Source of the DNA: Agrobacterium vaccinii
GTDB lineage: Bacteria; Pseudomonadota; Alphaproteobacteria; Rhizobiales; Rhizobiaceae
Assembly: GCF_021310995.1 (NCBI RefSeq)
Contig: NZ_CP054150.1
Span: 1,302,001 to 1,366,000 of the forward strand
Direction of reading: 5' to 3'
Length of the DNA stretch: 64,000 bases
Below, one piece after another: positions 9,537-18,434 of this stretch. The notes beneath the pieces are model-generated. The model searched no databases and was not told where the DNA came from. It saw only the letters and a program-made list of their open reading frames with translations. The first letter of the stretch is position 1; every line of letters begins with the position of its first letter. Made by a program: the position numbers and the translations under genes.

Positions 9537-9657
9537 TCCCTCATTCCTGTGCTCGTCACAGGAATCCAGCCAGCCCAAGTCCTTGGGCTGAAAAGAGTCT
9601 TCCTGCCGCGCAGACGCGCGCCAACTGGATTCCTGTGACAAGCACAGGAATGAGGGA
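9537..9657. repeat. Long intergenic palindrome (repeat family A)
   Basis: Near-perfect inverted arms of about 33 bp (9537-9569 and 9625-9657, containing ATTCCTGTG / CACAGGAAT) enclose a second perfect hairpin CAGCCCAAG / CTTGGGCTG at 9571-9590. The same inner hairpin and a related GC-rich stretch occur in the element at 13198-13311, so both belong to one dispersed rhizobial family. Confidence 0.8.
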
Positions 9658-9709
9658 AGACGAGAGCGGAGCATCTGAATCATTACTTAGGAACTCTCAG
9701 AGCCCCATC

Positions 9710-10792
9710 ATGCGTGTAGACCTGTTCGACTTCGACCTTCCCGACGACAACATCGCGCTTCGCCCGGCAAGCCCGCGTGACAGTGCGCGTCTGCTCGTGG
9801 TCGATCCGAATGCAGGCAGCATGACGGACCATAATGTCTTCGATCTCCCCAGCTTCCTGAAACCGGGCGATGCGCTCGTCTTCAACGACACCCGCGTCAT
9901 TCCCGCCCAGCTTGAGGGCGTGCGCCTTCGCGAGGGTGCGCCGGAAACGGCTGTTTCCGCCACGCTCCACATGCGCGCAGATGCCAGCCGCTGGAAGGCA
10001 TTCGCGCGTCCCGGCAAGCGCATCAAGCAAGGCGACCGCATACGCTTCGGTTACGAGCGTGACAATGCCTGCGGTTTGGCTTTTCTGGAAGCGACCGTCG
10101 AGGAGAAGGGCGAGGAGGGCGAAATTACGCTCCTGTTCGATGTCTCCGGCCCGGTGCTGGACGAGGCCATCGCCTCCGTCGGCCACATTCCTTTGCCACC
10201 CTATATCGCCGCCAAGCGCCCAGAAGACGCGCAGGACCAGATGGATTACCAGACGATCTACGCCCGCGAAAAAGGCGCCGTCGCCGCACCCACCGCCGGT
10301 CTGCACTTCACGCCCGCTCTCTTCGAAGCCCTGGATGCCGCCGGTATCGAGCGGCATTTCGTAACGTTGCATGTGGGCGCTGGCACGTTTCTGCCCGTCA
10401 AGGCGGATGATACGGAGGAGCACAAGATGCACTTCGAAATCGGCACTGTATCAGAGGAAACGGCGGCCAAACTGAATGCCGTCAAGGCGAGGGGCGGGCG
10501 CATCGTCTGCGTCGGCACCACCTCGCTGCGGCTGATCGAAAGTGCGGCGCGCGACGATGGCCAGATAGCGCCGTGGTCCGGTGCAACCGGCATCTTCATC
10601 ACCCCCGGCTACCGCTTCAAGGCCGTCGATATCCTGATGACCAATTTTCACCTGCCGAAATCCACGCTGTTCATGCTGGTTTCGGCTTTCTGCGGGCTGG
10701 AAACTATGCGCGAGGCCTACAGGCACGCCATCGAAACCGGTTACCGTTTCTATTCCTATGGCGATTCCAGCCTCCTTTTTCGGAAGACCTGA
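9710..10792 (+). CDS. queA: S-adenosylmethionine:tRNA ribosyltransferase-isomerase QueA
   Basis: A 360-residue enzyme that moves the ribosyl part of AdoMet onto preQ1 in tRNA to give epoxyqueuosine. Motifs seen are [12 protein letters not shown] near residue 60, [15 protein letters not shown] near 190, [11 protein letters not shown] near 220 and [20 protein letters not shown] near 310. The start is ATG 9710 ([11 protein letters not shown]), the family-typical N-terminus; the reading frame is open further upstream through the repeat element but that part is not coding. Its TGA overlaps the tgt ATG by one base, so the two queuosine genes are translationally coupled. Confidence 0.97.
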   Translation: MRVDLFDFDLPDDNIALRPASPRDSARLLVVDPNAGSMTDHNVFDLPSFLKPGDALVFNDTRVIPAQLEGVRLREGAPETAVSATLHMRADASRWKAFARPGKRIKQGDRIRFGYERDNACGLAFLEATVEEKGEEGEITLLFDVSGPVLDEAIASVGHIPLPPYIAAKRPEDAQDQMDYQTIYAREKGAVAAPTAGLHFTPALFEALDAAGIERHFVTLHVGAGTFLPVKADDTEEHKMHFEIGTVSEETAAKLNAVKARGGRIVCVGTTSLRLIESAARDDGQIAPWSGATGIFITPGYRFKAVDILMTNFHLPKSTLFMLVSAFCGLETMREAYRHAIETGYRFYSYGDSSLLFRKT

Positions 10793-11922
10793 TGCAAGAG
10801 AACTTCACCTTCACCCTCAAAGCAACCAGCGATGGCGCGCGTCTTGGCGAAGTGGCCATGCCACGCGGCACCATCCGCACGCCTGCCTTCATGCCAGTTG
10901 GCACCGTCGGAACCGTCAAGGCCATGTATCTGGATCAGGTGCGTGACCTCGGCGCCGACGTCATTCTGGGCAATACCTATCACCTGATGCTGCGCCCCGG
11001 CCCGGAGCGCGTTCAGCGTCTCGGCGGTCTGCATGAGCTGATCCGCTGGCCGCACCCGATTCTGACCGACAGCGGCGGGTTCCAGGTCATGTCGCTGTCC
11101 GGTCTGCGCAAGCTGGATGAAAAGGGTGTGACCTTCAAAAGCCATGTGGATGGCTCGCTGCACCACATGTCGCCGGAACGCTCCGTCGAAATTCAGGGCA
11201 TGCTCGATTCGGACATTCAGATGCAGCTGGACGAATGCATTGCGCTGCCTGCCGAGCGCAAGGAAATCGAGCGCGCCATGGAAATGTCGCTGCGCTGGGC
11301 CGAGCGGTGCCGCGTTGCTTTCGGCGAGCAGCCTGGTAAGGCCATGTTCGGCATCGTACAGGGTGGTGATCAGCCGGATTTGCGCATTCGCTCCGCCGAA
11401 GGGCTGAAGCAGCTCGATCTCAAGGGTTACGCCGTGGGTGGCCTTGCCGTGGGCGAGCCGCAGGAGGTGATGCTGAGCATGCTTGACATTACATTGCCTG
11501 CGCTACCGACCGAAAAGCCGCGCTACCTGATGGGCGTTGGCACGCCAGACGATATCCTGAAATCGGTCGCACGCGGCATCGATATGTTCGACTGCGTCAT
11601 GCCCACGCGCTCGGGCCGCCATGGTCTGGCCTTCACCCGTCGTGGTCGCGTCAACATTCGCAATGCGCGCCACGCCGAAGACATGCGCCCGCTGGACGAG
11701 CAGTCCAACTGCCCGGCATCGCGCGATTACTCCCGCGCCTACCTGCATCATCTGGCTCGCTCCAACGAAGCGCTCGGCGGCATGCTGCTCTCCTGGCACA
11801 ATCTGGCCTATTATCAGGAACTGATGCAGGGCATCCGCAAATCCATCGAAGAAGGCCGCTTTGCCGATTTCTATGCGGAAACCATTGAAATGTGGGCGAA
11901 AGGCGATATCGATCGCATCTGA
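10792..11922 (+). CDS. tgt: tRNA-guanine transglycosylase Tgt, zinc cysteines replaced
   Basis: A 376-residue enzyme that exchanges guanine-34 for preQ1 in GUN-anticodon tRNAs. The active-site motifs [12 protein letters not shown] (catalytic Asp) and [13 protein letters not shown] (nucleophilic Asp) are present. In the usual C-terminal zinc site (CxCxxC...H) this protein reads [21 protein letters not shown], keeping one Cys only, so zinc binding is doubtful while the flanking YSRAYLHHL is normal. The start is the ATG overlapping the queA stop. Confidence 0.96.
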   Translation: MQENFTFTLKATSDGARLGEVAMPRGTIRTPAFMPVGTVGTVKAMYLDQVRDLGADVILGNTYHLMLRPGPERVQRLGGLHELIRWPHPILTDSGGFQVMSLSGLRKLDEKGVTFKSHVDGSLHHMSPERSVEIQGMLDSDIQMQLDECIALPAERKEIERAMEMSLRWAERCRVAFGEQPGKAMFGIVQGGDQPDLRIRSAEGLKQLDLKGYAVGGLAVGEPQEVMLSMLDITLPALPTEKPRYLMGVGTPDDILKSVARGIDMFDCVMPTRSGRHGLAFTRRGRVNIRNARHAEDMRPLDEQSNCPASRDYSRAYLHHLARSNEALGGMLLSWHNLAYYQELMQGIRKSIEEGRFADFYAETIEMWAKGDIDRI

Positions 11923-11934
11923 TATCGTTTCCTT

Positions 11935-13110
11935 TTGAAACGAGCGCCAGCCGGATCGACTGCATTGCCAACCGCGCCCTATGTTCTCTTCCGCGATGAT
12001 ACGACCGGTTCGGTGACGCTGTTCACCGAACCGGAAGAGATCATCGTTGCGTATGAGCCTGATGAGTTCCCGGTCGCACTGGAGCGCATGCAGCAGGCGC
12101 GCGATGACGGCAAATATCTCGCTGGCTACATGTCCTATGAGGCAGGCTATCTCTTCGAGAAAAAGCTGGCGCCGCTCGCAGACGTCAAACGCGATGTCCC
12201 GCTTCTCTGCTTCGGCGTCTTCACGTCACCGTCGGGTGATATCGCCACGCCTCCCGCAGCCTTGATGCCTGTCGATGATTTTCTGAGCGATATCAAACCC
12301 GCCTGGACGCTGGCGCAGTACCGCGAACAGTTCGGCAAGCTGCATCAGCATTTGCGACAGGGCGATTGTTATCAGGCCAATCTGACGATGCCGATCCATG
12401 CGCGTTGGCACGGCGATGCGTTCACCGCATTCTGGTCGCTGATCGAGCGCCAGCCAGTCAAATACGGCGTGCTGATCGATCTCGGCGGCCCCGTCATCCT
12501 CTCCCGCTCTCCCGAACTGTTTTTCTCGGTCAAGGATGGCTGGATCGAAACGCACCCCATGAAGGGCACCATCCGGCGCGGCAATTCACCCGCTGAAGAC
12601 GCGGCCTTGATCGAGAGCATGTCGCAGGATGAAAAGACGCTCGCCGAAAACCGCATGATCGTGGACCTGCTGCGCAACGACATATCGCGCATCACGCAGG
12701 TCGGCACGCTGGACGTGCCCCGTCTCTTCGAAATCGAGACCTATCCCACTGTTCACCAGATGGTCAGCCATATCAGCGCCAGGCTTCTGCCTGATCTCTC
12801 CATCGCCGATATTTTCGCAGCCCTGTTTCCTTGCGGCTCGATAACGGGTGCACCGAAAATGCGGGCGATGGAAATACTCAGCGATCTGGAGATAGGCCCG
12901 CGCAATGCCTATTGCGGCGCCATCGGCCTAATATCACCAACCGGAGACATGCGCTTCTCGGTCGCCATTCGCACCATCACCCTGTTCGAAACCGGCGCCG
13001 CCACCTTCAACGTCGGCGGCGGCATCGTGTTCGATTCGACTGCGGATGCCGAGTACGACGAGTGCCTGTTGAAAGCGAAGTTCGCGACGGGCGAGAGGCG
13101 GCTGGTTTAG
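11935..13110 (+). CDS. pabB: Aminodeoxychorismate synthase component I PabB
   Basis: A 391-residue chorismate-utilising enzyme of the anthranilate/aminodeoxychorismate synthase family that aminates chorismate for folate synthesis. The conserved core is present: RQGDCYQANLTM, SRSPELFF, THPMKGTIRRG, the AENRMIVDLLRND segment and FPCGSITGAPKMRAMEI (the PIKGT-like and GxITGAPK motifs), then a C-terminal GGGIVFDSTADAEYDEC. The start is assigned to TTG 11935 because the N-terminus (PYVLFRDD) fits the family and no ATG lies close. No strong Shine-Dalgarno sequence is seen. It follows tgt by 12 bp. Confidence 0.85.
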   Translation: MKRAPAGSTALPTAPYVLFRDDTTGSVTLFTEPEEIIVAYEPDEFPVALERMQQARDDGKYLAGYMSYEAGYLFEKKLAPLADVKRDVPLLCFGVFTSPSGDIATPPAALMPVDDFLSDIKPAWTLAQYREQFGKLHQHLRQGDCYQANLTMPIHARWHGDAFTAFWSLIERQPVKYGVLIDLGGPVILSRSPELFFSVKDGWIETHPMKGTIRRGNSPAEDAALIESMSQDEKTLAENRMIVDLLRNDISRITQVGTLDVPRLFEIETYPTVHQMVSHISARLLPDLSIADIFAALFPCGSITGAPKMRAMEILSDLEIGPRNAYCGAIGLISPTGDMRFSVAIRTITLFETGAATFNVGGGIVFDSTADAEYDECLLKAKFATGERRLV

Positions 13111-13197
13111 GTGACAACCATTGCCGTCATCCTTGAGCTTGTCCGACTGCTGTCCGGTTTAAATTGGAGGAAGTTTTGGCGGAAATACTTTCACTTC

Positions 13198-13311
13198 CGT
13201 CACCCCGGCCTTGAGCCGGGGTCCAGCCGACGCGCGTCTGCGCGTCGAGAGAAGTTCCTTCAGCCCAAGGACTTGGGCTGACTGGATACCGCATCAAGTG
13301 CGGCATGACGG
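13198..13311. repeat. Intergenic palindromic mosaic (repeat family A)
   Basis: Nested hairpins: CCCCGGC / GCCGGGG at 13203-13222, CAGCCCAAG / CTTGGGCTG at 13261-13280 and CCGCA / TGCGG at 13289-13303, within outer arms CCGTCA / TGACGG. It shares its central hairpin and the GACGCGCGTCTGCGCG block with the element at 9537-9657. It fills most of the 295-bp gap between pabB and fnrN; no gene is seen there. Confidence 0.75.
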
Positions 13312-13405
13312 ATTTGGGTGAGGTGCTCTTGCCACTCCATAAGGAGCCCGACGATGACGGCAAGTGATAGCCCAACCGTCTTCTGATCGAACATAAACCC
13401 TTCCG

Positions 13406-14131
13406 TCAATCGTTCCCCGCCGCCATATTCAACCCATCCATATCCGGCACAGTAATGTGCCTGTTATTCTCGATCCGTATCACGCCGTCCTTGCGCAGCT
13501 TGGTCATCTGGCGGCTGACGGTCTCTATCGTCAGACCTAGAAAATCCGCGATATCGGCGCGCGAGAGCGGCAGGTCGAAGCAGGAGTGGTCGTCGCTTTC
13601 GGGGTCGATGTGGGTGGCGATGAGGTAGAGGAAGCTTGCAACTTTTTCCTGTGCGGATTTGCGGCCCAGCGTCAGCATCCAGTCGCGCGCTTCGTCCAGT
13701 TCCTTCAGCGACTGGCTGTGCAGCCTGCGCTCCATGCCGGGCACGTCTCCCGCCATCCGGTCCACGACGCGGCGCGGGAACAGGCAGATTTCCACATCCG
13801 TGGCCGCTTCCGCTGTCATGTTGCTTTCCGCCACGAAGGGACGACCGAGGAAGTCGGGCGCAAATTGCAGGCCGACGATTTGCTGGCGGCCATCCGACAT
13901 CATCTTGGACAGCTTCACCACGCCTTTGAGAATGTTGGCATAATAGGGAACGACTTCACCCTGGCCGAGCAGTTCGTGACCGAGCTCGATTTTCTTGCGG
14001 CTGGAATGACGGCTGAGTTCGATAAGCTGATCCGGCTGCAAGACACCGCACAAACCCCCGTGCCGTGCTTCGCAGGCGCGGCAGACAACCGGAATGTCCG
14101 AGTTGTGAATGTTTCGCTGTAAGGTGTCCAT
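13406..14131 (-). CDS. fnrN: Crp/Fnr-family oxygen regulator FnrN
   Basis: A predicted 241-residue transcription factor that activates microaerobic genes when its [4Fe-4S] cluster is intact. From the ATG at 14131 the N-terminus carries Cys17, Cys20 and Cys28 (CRACEARHGGLC, spacing CX2CX7C), and a fourth cysteine (EICLFP, about residue 116) lies in the cNMP-like domain. Together these give the FNR-type cluster ligands that FixK proteins lack. The helix-turn-helix near the C-terminus reads SRADIADFLGLTIETVSRQM, with the E and SR that contact TTGAT half sites. ATGs at 14173 and 14239 would lengthen the N-terminus. It is divergent from hemN, with an FNR box between the two. Confidence 0.9.
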   Translation of the reverse strand: MDTLQRNIHNSDIPVVCRACEARHGGLCGVLQPDQLIELSRHSSRKKIELGHELLGQGEVVPYYANILKGVVKLSKMMSDGRQQIVGLQFAPDFLGRPFVAESNMTAEAATDVEICLFPRRVVDRMAGDVPGMERRLHSQSLKELDEARDWMLTLGRKSAQEKVASFLYLIATHIDPESDDHSCFDLPLSRADIADFLGLTIETVSRQMTKLRKDGVIRIENNRHITVPDMDGLNMAAGND

Positions 14132-14254
14132 AGTGCAGTTCCGATCGCAACCGCCGTAGCGGAAGCGCGCCATCAACTGACTGATGTGCCCGTTCCCCGC
14201 CCTGGCAAGCCGTAATCCCCCACGGCTTTTGATAGGCAATCTTTATGCCCTGAC

Positions 14255-14268
14255 TTGATCGAAGTCAA
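14255..14268. promoter_or_regulatory. FNR/FixK box between fnrN and hemN
   Basis: TTGATCGAAGTCAA matches the consensus TTGAT-N4-ATCAA with one mismatch. It is about 48 bp before the hemN start and between the divergent fnrN and hemN genes, where it could serve hemN activation and fnrN autoregulation. Confidence 0.8.
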
Positions 14269-14315
14269 AGTTGCAAACTGTCGCAGCCTGTATCCGTTAG
14301 TCGCATAATTGATAC

Positions 14316-15686
14316 ATGCTAAGAGGGCATTCTGCTGTGACCGAGCATCTCATCCGCAAATATTCCACCGCCGTCCCGCGCTACACCAGCTATCCCACCG
14401 CGCCGCACTTTCACGAGGGAATCGACTCGAGCGTCTACGTCTCGTGGCTGGACATGCTGGGGGCGGACAACCGCATCTCGCTCTATGTGCATATTCCCTA
14501 TTGCGACAGGCTGTGCTGGTTCTGTGCGTGCCACACCAAGCACACCCTGAAGTACGAGCCGATCGCAGCCTATCTGAAATCTCTGCACCGCGAGATTGAG
14601 TCGGTGAGCCAGCATGTGTCGCGCTCGGCGAAGGTCACGGCGGTGCATTTCGGCGGCGGCTCGCCGACCATGGTCAAGCCTGATGACCTGATTGCGCTGA
14701 TGGACTGTCTGCGTGCCGCATTCTCCTTTGCGCCTGATGTCGAAATCAGCGTCGAGATGGACCCCAACGATCTGGATGAAGGACGCTACGATGCGCTCGC
14801 CGCCATCGGCATGACGCGCGCGAGCCTTGGCGTGCAGGATTTCGATCCGAAAGTACAAAAGACCATCAACCGGATCCAGACCTTCGAGCAGACGAAATCC
14901 GTTGTCGAAGCCGTGCGGGCGAGGGGCGTGCACTCGGTCAATTGCGATATTCTCTACGGCCTGCCGTTTCAGACGTTGGAGACGCTGAAAGATACGGTCG
15001 ACAAGATCATTTCCCTCAGTCCAGACCGCATCGCCCTGTTTGGCTATGCCCATGTGCCGTGGATGAAGAAACACCAGACGATGATTCCCGAGGCGGCACT
15101 GCCGGATGTGTCCGAACGCTATCGCCAGATGACCATGGCCGGGCAAATGCTGATGGCTGCTGGTTACGTCGCCATCGGCATTGATCATTTCGCAAGGCCC
15201 AACGACACACTGGCTTTGGCCATGAAGGACGGCGCTTTGAAGCGCAATTTTCAGGGCTACACGGATGACAGCGCTGATGCTCTGATCGGGCTGGGCGCCT
15301 CATCCATTGGCAAGTTGCCGCAGGGCTATGTGCAGAACATGCCCGCGACAGGTGAATATGAACGCATGGCCGATAGTGGTGAACTCTGTGTAGTGCGCGG
15401 TATCGCGCTGTCGCAGGAAGACCGCGTCCGTGCCTTCGTAATCGAGCGCATCATGTGCGATTTCGCCCTCGATCTCACGGCCCTCGCGAAGCTTTTCGGC
15501 CCGGCAGCAGCGCTTGCCATTGCCGAGGCAAAGCAGTTTGCCGCTGGCGAGCGGGACGGGCTGGTGGCCATGGAGGAGGGCGTCTTCAGGTTGACGGAGG
15601 CGGGCAAGCCCTTCGCCAGAAGCATCGCCGCCACCTTCGATACCTATCTTTCCAGCGGTCGCGGGCGCCATTCGGTTGCTGTTTAG
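14316..15686 (+). CDS. hemN: Oxygen-independent coproporphyrinogen III oxidase HemN
   Basis: A 456-residue radical-SAM enzyme that decarboxylates coproporphyrinogen III without oxygen. The cluster motif is IPYCDRLCWFC (Cys63, Cys67, Cys70, spacing CX3CX2C) followed by AC. The FGGGSPT segment, the LGVQDFDPKVQKTINRIQ block and the C-terminal HemN_C domain are present. A GTG eight codons downstream of the ATG is also possible, since an AGAGGG lies 10 bases before it. The FNR box upstream and the divergent fnrN gene imply induction at low oxygen, in step with the haem-rich cbb3 oxidase encoded at 32-36 kb. Confidence 0.95.
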   Translation: MLRGHSAVTEHLIRKYSTAVPRYTSYPTAPHFHEGIDSSVYVSWLDMLGADNRISLYVHIPYCDRLCWFCACHTKHTLKYEPIAAYLKSLHREIESVSQHVSRSAKVTAVHFGGGSPTMVKPDDLIALMDCLRAAFSFAPDVEISVEMDPNDLDEGRYDALAAIGMTRASLGVQDFDPKVQKTINRIQTFEQTKSVVEAVRARGVHSVNCDILYGLPFQTLETLKDTVDKIISLSPDRIALFGYAHVPWMKKHQTMIPEAALPDVSERYRQMTMAGQMLMAAGYVAIGIDHFARPNDTLALAMKDGALKRNFQGYTDDSADALIGLGASSIGKLPQGYVQNMPATGEYERMADSGELCVVRGIALSQEDRVRAFVIERIMCDFALDLTALAKLFGPAAALAIAEAKQFAAGERDGLVAMEEGVFRLTEAGKPFARSIAATFDTYLSSGRGRHSVAV

Positions 15687-15790
15687 GCAACACTTTGCCC
15701 TGAAAATTCAATGATGCTTCACGAAGCCATTGGCTTTTTTGCGCAAGTTGCCTATGTGGTGCCTCATACATTAAAGACACACGAAGGATT

Positions 15791-16075
15791 ATGGGCGTGA
15801 CAGCTACATTCGACAAGGTTGCAGACATTATCGCTGATACCAGCGAAATCGACCGCGAAACCATTACGCCGGAAAGCCACACGATCGACGATCTGGGCAT
15901 CGACAGCCTCGACTTCCTCGACATCGTTTTCGCGATCGACAAGGAATTCGGCATCAAGATCCCGCTCGAGCAGTGGACGCAGGAAGTCAACGAAGGCAAG
16001 GTTTCGACCGAAGAATACTTCGTTTTGAAAAACCTCTGCGCGAAGATCGACGAGCTGAAGGCCGCCAAGGGCTGA
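15791..16075 (+). CDS. acpXL: Acyl carrier protein AcpXL for very-long-chain fatty acid of lipid A
   Basis: A 94-residue specialised acyl carrier protein that carries the 27-hydroxyoctacosanoic (C28) chain transferred to lipid A in Rhizobiaceae. The phosphopantetheine site is Ser39 in [13 protein letters not shown], and the protein is longer than house-keeping ACP with the acidic helix [13 protein letters not shown] typical of AcpXL. AAGGA lies before ATG 15791. It is the first gene of the acpXL-fabZXL-fabF2XL-fabF1XL-adh2XL-lpxXL cluster, but hairpins and a terminator follow it. Confidence 0.95.
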   Translation: MGVTATFDKVADIIADTSEIDRETITPESHTIDDLGIDSLDFLDIVFAIDKEFGIKIPLEQWTQEVNEGKVSTEEYFVLKNLCAKIDELKAAKG

Positions 16076-16094
16076 TTTGTCGGGTTCGCCATGA

Positions 16095-16123
16095 GGCGGG
16101 CCGCACAGCCGATGAGGCCCGCC
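16095..16123. repeat. Hairpin GGCGGGCC / GGCCCGCC after acpXL
   Basis: A perfect 8-bp inverted repeat with a 13-base loop 20 bp downstream of the acpXL stop and without a T-tract. It could stabilise the 3' end of the abundant acpXL message. Confidence 0.5.
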
Positions 16124-16130
16124 AAACCCT

Positions 16131-16218
16131 CCGTCATGCTCGGGCTTGTCCCGAGCATCTGCAACCGATCGACTGTTGCGACGTGGTTGGATCCTCGGGA
16201 CAAGCCCGAGGATGACGG
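16131..16218. repeat. Intergenic palindrome (repeat family B, about 88 bp)
   Basis: Arms GTCATGCTCGGGC...GAGCATC and GATCCTCGGGACAAGCCCGAG...GATGACGG each form a hairpin and also pair with each other. A second copy with the same arms and a diverged centre lies at 35629-35714. Confidence 0.8.
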
Positions 16219-16250
16219 GGAGGGTGACACGGCTTTCTTACCAAGACACG

Positions 16251-16279
16251 CCCGCCGATGAGGCGGGTTTCTGTTTTTT
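16251..16279 (+). terminator. Rho-independent terminator in front of fabZXL
   Basis: Stem CCCGCC / GGCGGG with loop GATGA, then TTTCTGTTTTTT. It ends transcription arriving from acpXL, so fabZXL probably has its own promoter in the last 60 bp before 16340. Confidence 0.8.
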
Positions 16280-16339
16280 GCCTCTGCTGTAAAGCAATCC
16301 CAAACCCATCCGCATCCTCGAACTTCTTACGGACGGAAC

Positions 16340-16819
16340 ATGCTTCTAGAATATTTCCAGATGGTTGATAGCATCGAGTCCATCGACAGGTCCGCCCGCA
16401 TTCTCAAGGCGCGCTCCGTCGTGCCCGCCCAGAGCCCTGTTTTCGAAGGCCACTTTCCCGGCATGCCCTTGGTACCCGGCGTTTTGCTCATCGAGACCAT
16501 GGCGCAGGCATCCGGCATGCTGGTTCTCGCCATGACCGATTTCGCCGCCATGCCCTTCCTGATGACCGTCGATGGCGCCAAGATGCGCACCTTTGTCGAG
16601 CCCAATGCGGTGCTCGATATCGAGGCCTATCTGGAGCATGACGGTTCCGGCTTTGCCGTGACCAAGGCCAAGATCACGTCTGAGGGCAAGAAGGTGTGCG
16701 ATGCGCAGTTGAAGCTGCGGACCATGCCGTTTAGCGAGATACCGCTCGGCCCCATTGTGAAGAAGCGCGCCGAAGAGGTTGGGCTTATGGCGGCGATTGC
16801 GGCGGATACGTCGGTTTAA
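16340..16819 (+). CDS. fabZXL: 3-hydroxyacyl-ACP dehydratase FabZXL
   Basis: A 159-residue hot-dog-fold dehydratase of the FabZ/FabA type used in building the C28 hydroxy acyl chain on AcpXL. The signature is FEGHFPGMPLVPGVLLIETM with the catalytic His, followed by AQASGM. It is the second gene of the XL cluster. A long palindrome and about 400 bp separate it from fabF2XL. Confidence 0.88.
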   Translation: MLLEYFQMVDSIESIDRSARILKARSVVPAQSPVFEGHFPGMPLVPGVLLIETMAQASGMLVLAMTDFAAMPFLMTVDGAKMRTFVEPNAVLDIEAYLEHDGSGFAVTKAKITSEGKKVCDAQLKLRTMPFSEIPLGPIVKKRAEEVGLMAAIAADTSV

Positions 16820-16845
16820 GCCGTAGAGAGAGAGTCATAAGGGCG

Positions 16846-17034
16846 CGATGGTGGGTGTGGTTTACCCCCTCTGTCCTGCCGGACATCTCCCCCACAAGGA
16901 GGGAGATCGGCAAGACGCATGCTCTCAAGCTTATTCGAAGCCTTAGAGATGGGCGAGAGGTATCCACGAGTCGATCTCCCCACCTGTGGGGGAGATGTCC
17001 GGCAGGACAGAGGGGGTAAGCCACACCCACCATC
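16846..17034. repeat. RIME-like long palindrome between fabZXL and fabF2XL
   Basis: Outer arms ATGGTGGGTGTGG and CCACACCCACCAT continue into TACCCCCTCTGTCCTGCCGG / CCGGCAGGACAGAGGGGGTA and then CATCTCC / GGAGATG, an inverted repeat of about 45 bp per arm around a spacer of some 90 bp. Related arms occur at 30265-30461 and, decayed, at 28900-28955. The remaining 190 bp to fabF2XL shows no gene. Confidence 0.85.
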
Positions 17035-17225
17035 CTATCCTACACAAAAAGCCCAGATTTTCACCATGAACCTCTGAAAATCCATGCATTGCAGCGCGTC
17101 TTTGACCCTTCGCCATTGCAAAGCCGCATCGTGAGCATTATTCCGCATGGCACATACGGTCATTGGACCGCTTTTTGATGGCTGGCTCGGATCATGCGGT
17201 TGGGAACAGCGACGAAGGATGATGG

Positions 17226-18422
17226 ATGATGAAGTCTGACAATGATGTGGTGATTACCGGGGTCGGTATCGTGACCTGTCATGGTGTCGGTATCGACGCC
17301 CATATTGCGCTGCTGTCGGCAGGCGCTGCACCTGACGCAATCGTCGAAACCGAGAAGTTCGCGCCGTACCCCATTCATCCGCTGCCGGAGATCGACTGGT
17401 CGAACCAGATTGGCCGCAAGGATCAGCGTCAGATGGAAAACTGGCAGCGCCTCGGCGTCTTCGCCGCCGGTCTGGCGCTGGATGATGCGGGCCTGAAGAC
17501 GGACGCAGAAGCCTGCGGCACCATGGACATGATTGTCGCCGCCGGTGGTGGCGAGCGCGATATCAATGTCGATACGCTGATTGTCGACGAAGGCCTGAAG
17601 CGCAACGATCGCGAAGTCATGCTCAACGAAAAGCTGACGACCGAGCTGCGCCCGACGCTGTTTCTGGCACAGCTCTCCAACCTCATGGCGGGCAATATTT
17701 CCATCGTCCACAAGGTGACCGGCTCGTCGCGCACCTTCATGGGTGAAGAGGCGGCTGGTATCTCTGCCGTCGAGACGGCGTTCTACCGCATCCGCTCCGG
17801 CGAATCGAGCCACGCACTTGTCGGCGGTGCCTTCGCTGCCGAACGCCCCGACATGACGCTGCTGTTCGAAGCCATCGGCGCGCATGCGCAGGGTGAATGG
17901 CAGCCGCTGTGGTCGCGTGTGGACGGCGAGGGCGGTGGCATGATCACCGGCTCCGTCGGCGCGTTCCTCGTTCTCGAATCACGCAAGCGCGCAGAAGCAC
18001 GCGGCGCAAAGATTTACGCCCGCATCGACGCGATCGAAGGTGATCGTGGCGCGCGAGACGATGCCAAGCTGGAAGCCCGGCTGGAGCGCCTTCTTGCGCC
18101 TGCAAAGGATGACGCGACAACGGTCGTTTTCTCCGGAGCCAGCGGCTACGATGCCGTGACGGGTCGCGAGAAGGACGTGCTGGCAAAGATGCTGCCGACA
18201 TCTGCCATTCGCGGCTTCGGCGGTGTCACCGGCCATGGACTTGAAGCGCAGTTCCCACTTGGCCTCGCGCTTGCGGCACTTGCACTGCAAAGCGGGGCGA
18301 AGGTTCCTGCCTTCGACACTTCTGTCGAAAAGCCGATGACTTCTGCCGCCATGCAGGCCGTCGTCACCACCGTTGGCCATGTTCGCGGCGAAGGCGTTGC
18401 CGTGCTTTCCACAGATGCTTGA
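17226..18422 (+). CDS. fabF2XL: Beta-ketoacyl-ACP synthase-like FabF2XL, lacking the active-site Cys
   Basis: A 398-residue thiolase-fold protein of the KAS II family, third in the XL cluster. At the nucleophile elbow, where KAS enzymes read TACASG, this protein has VTGSSRTFMGEEAAG, so the catalytic cysteine is missing. The first catalytic His motif (NAHGTST in FabF1XL) is also replaced, by GASGYDAVTG. The second His is kept (GVTGHGLEA). It therefore looks like a non-condensing partner, comparable to the chain-length-factor subunit of type II polyketide synthases, and probably forms a heterodimer with FabF1XL, encoded 12 bp downstream. Confidence 0.88.
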   Translation: MMKSDNDVVITGVGIVTCHGVGIDAHIALLSAGAAPDAIVETEKFAPYPIHPLPEIDWSNQIGRKDQRQMENWQRLGVFAAGLALDDAGLKTDAEACGTMDMIVAAGGGERDINVDTLIVDEGLKRNDREVMLNEKLTTELRPTLFLAQLSNLMAGNISIVHKVTGSSRTFMGEEAAGISAVETAFYRIRSGESSHALVGGAFAAERPDMTLLFEAIGAHAQGEWQPLWSRVDGEGGGMITGSVGAFLVLESRKRAEARGAKIYARIDAIEGDRGARDDAKLEARLERLLAPAKDDATTVVFSGASGYDAVTGREKDVLAKMLPTSAIRGFGGVTGHGLEAQFPLGLALAALALQSGAKVPAFDTSVEKPMTSAAMQAVVTTVGHVRGEGVAVLSTDA

Positions 18423-18434
18423 GGAGTAGACACC

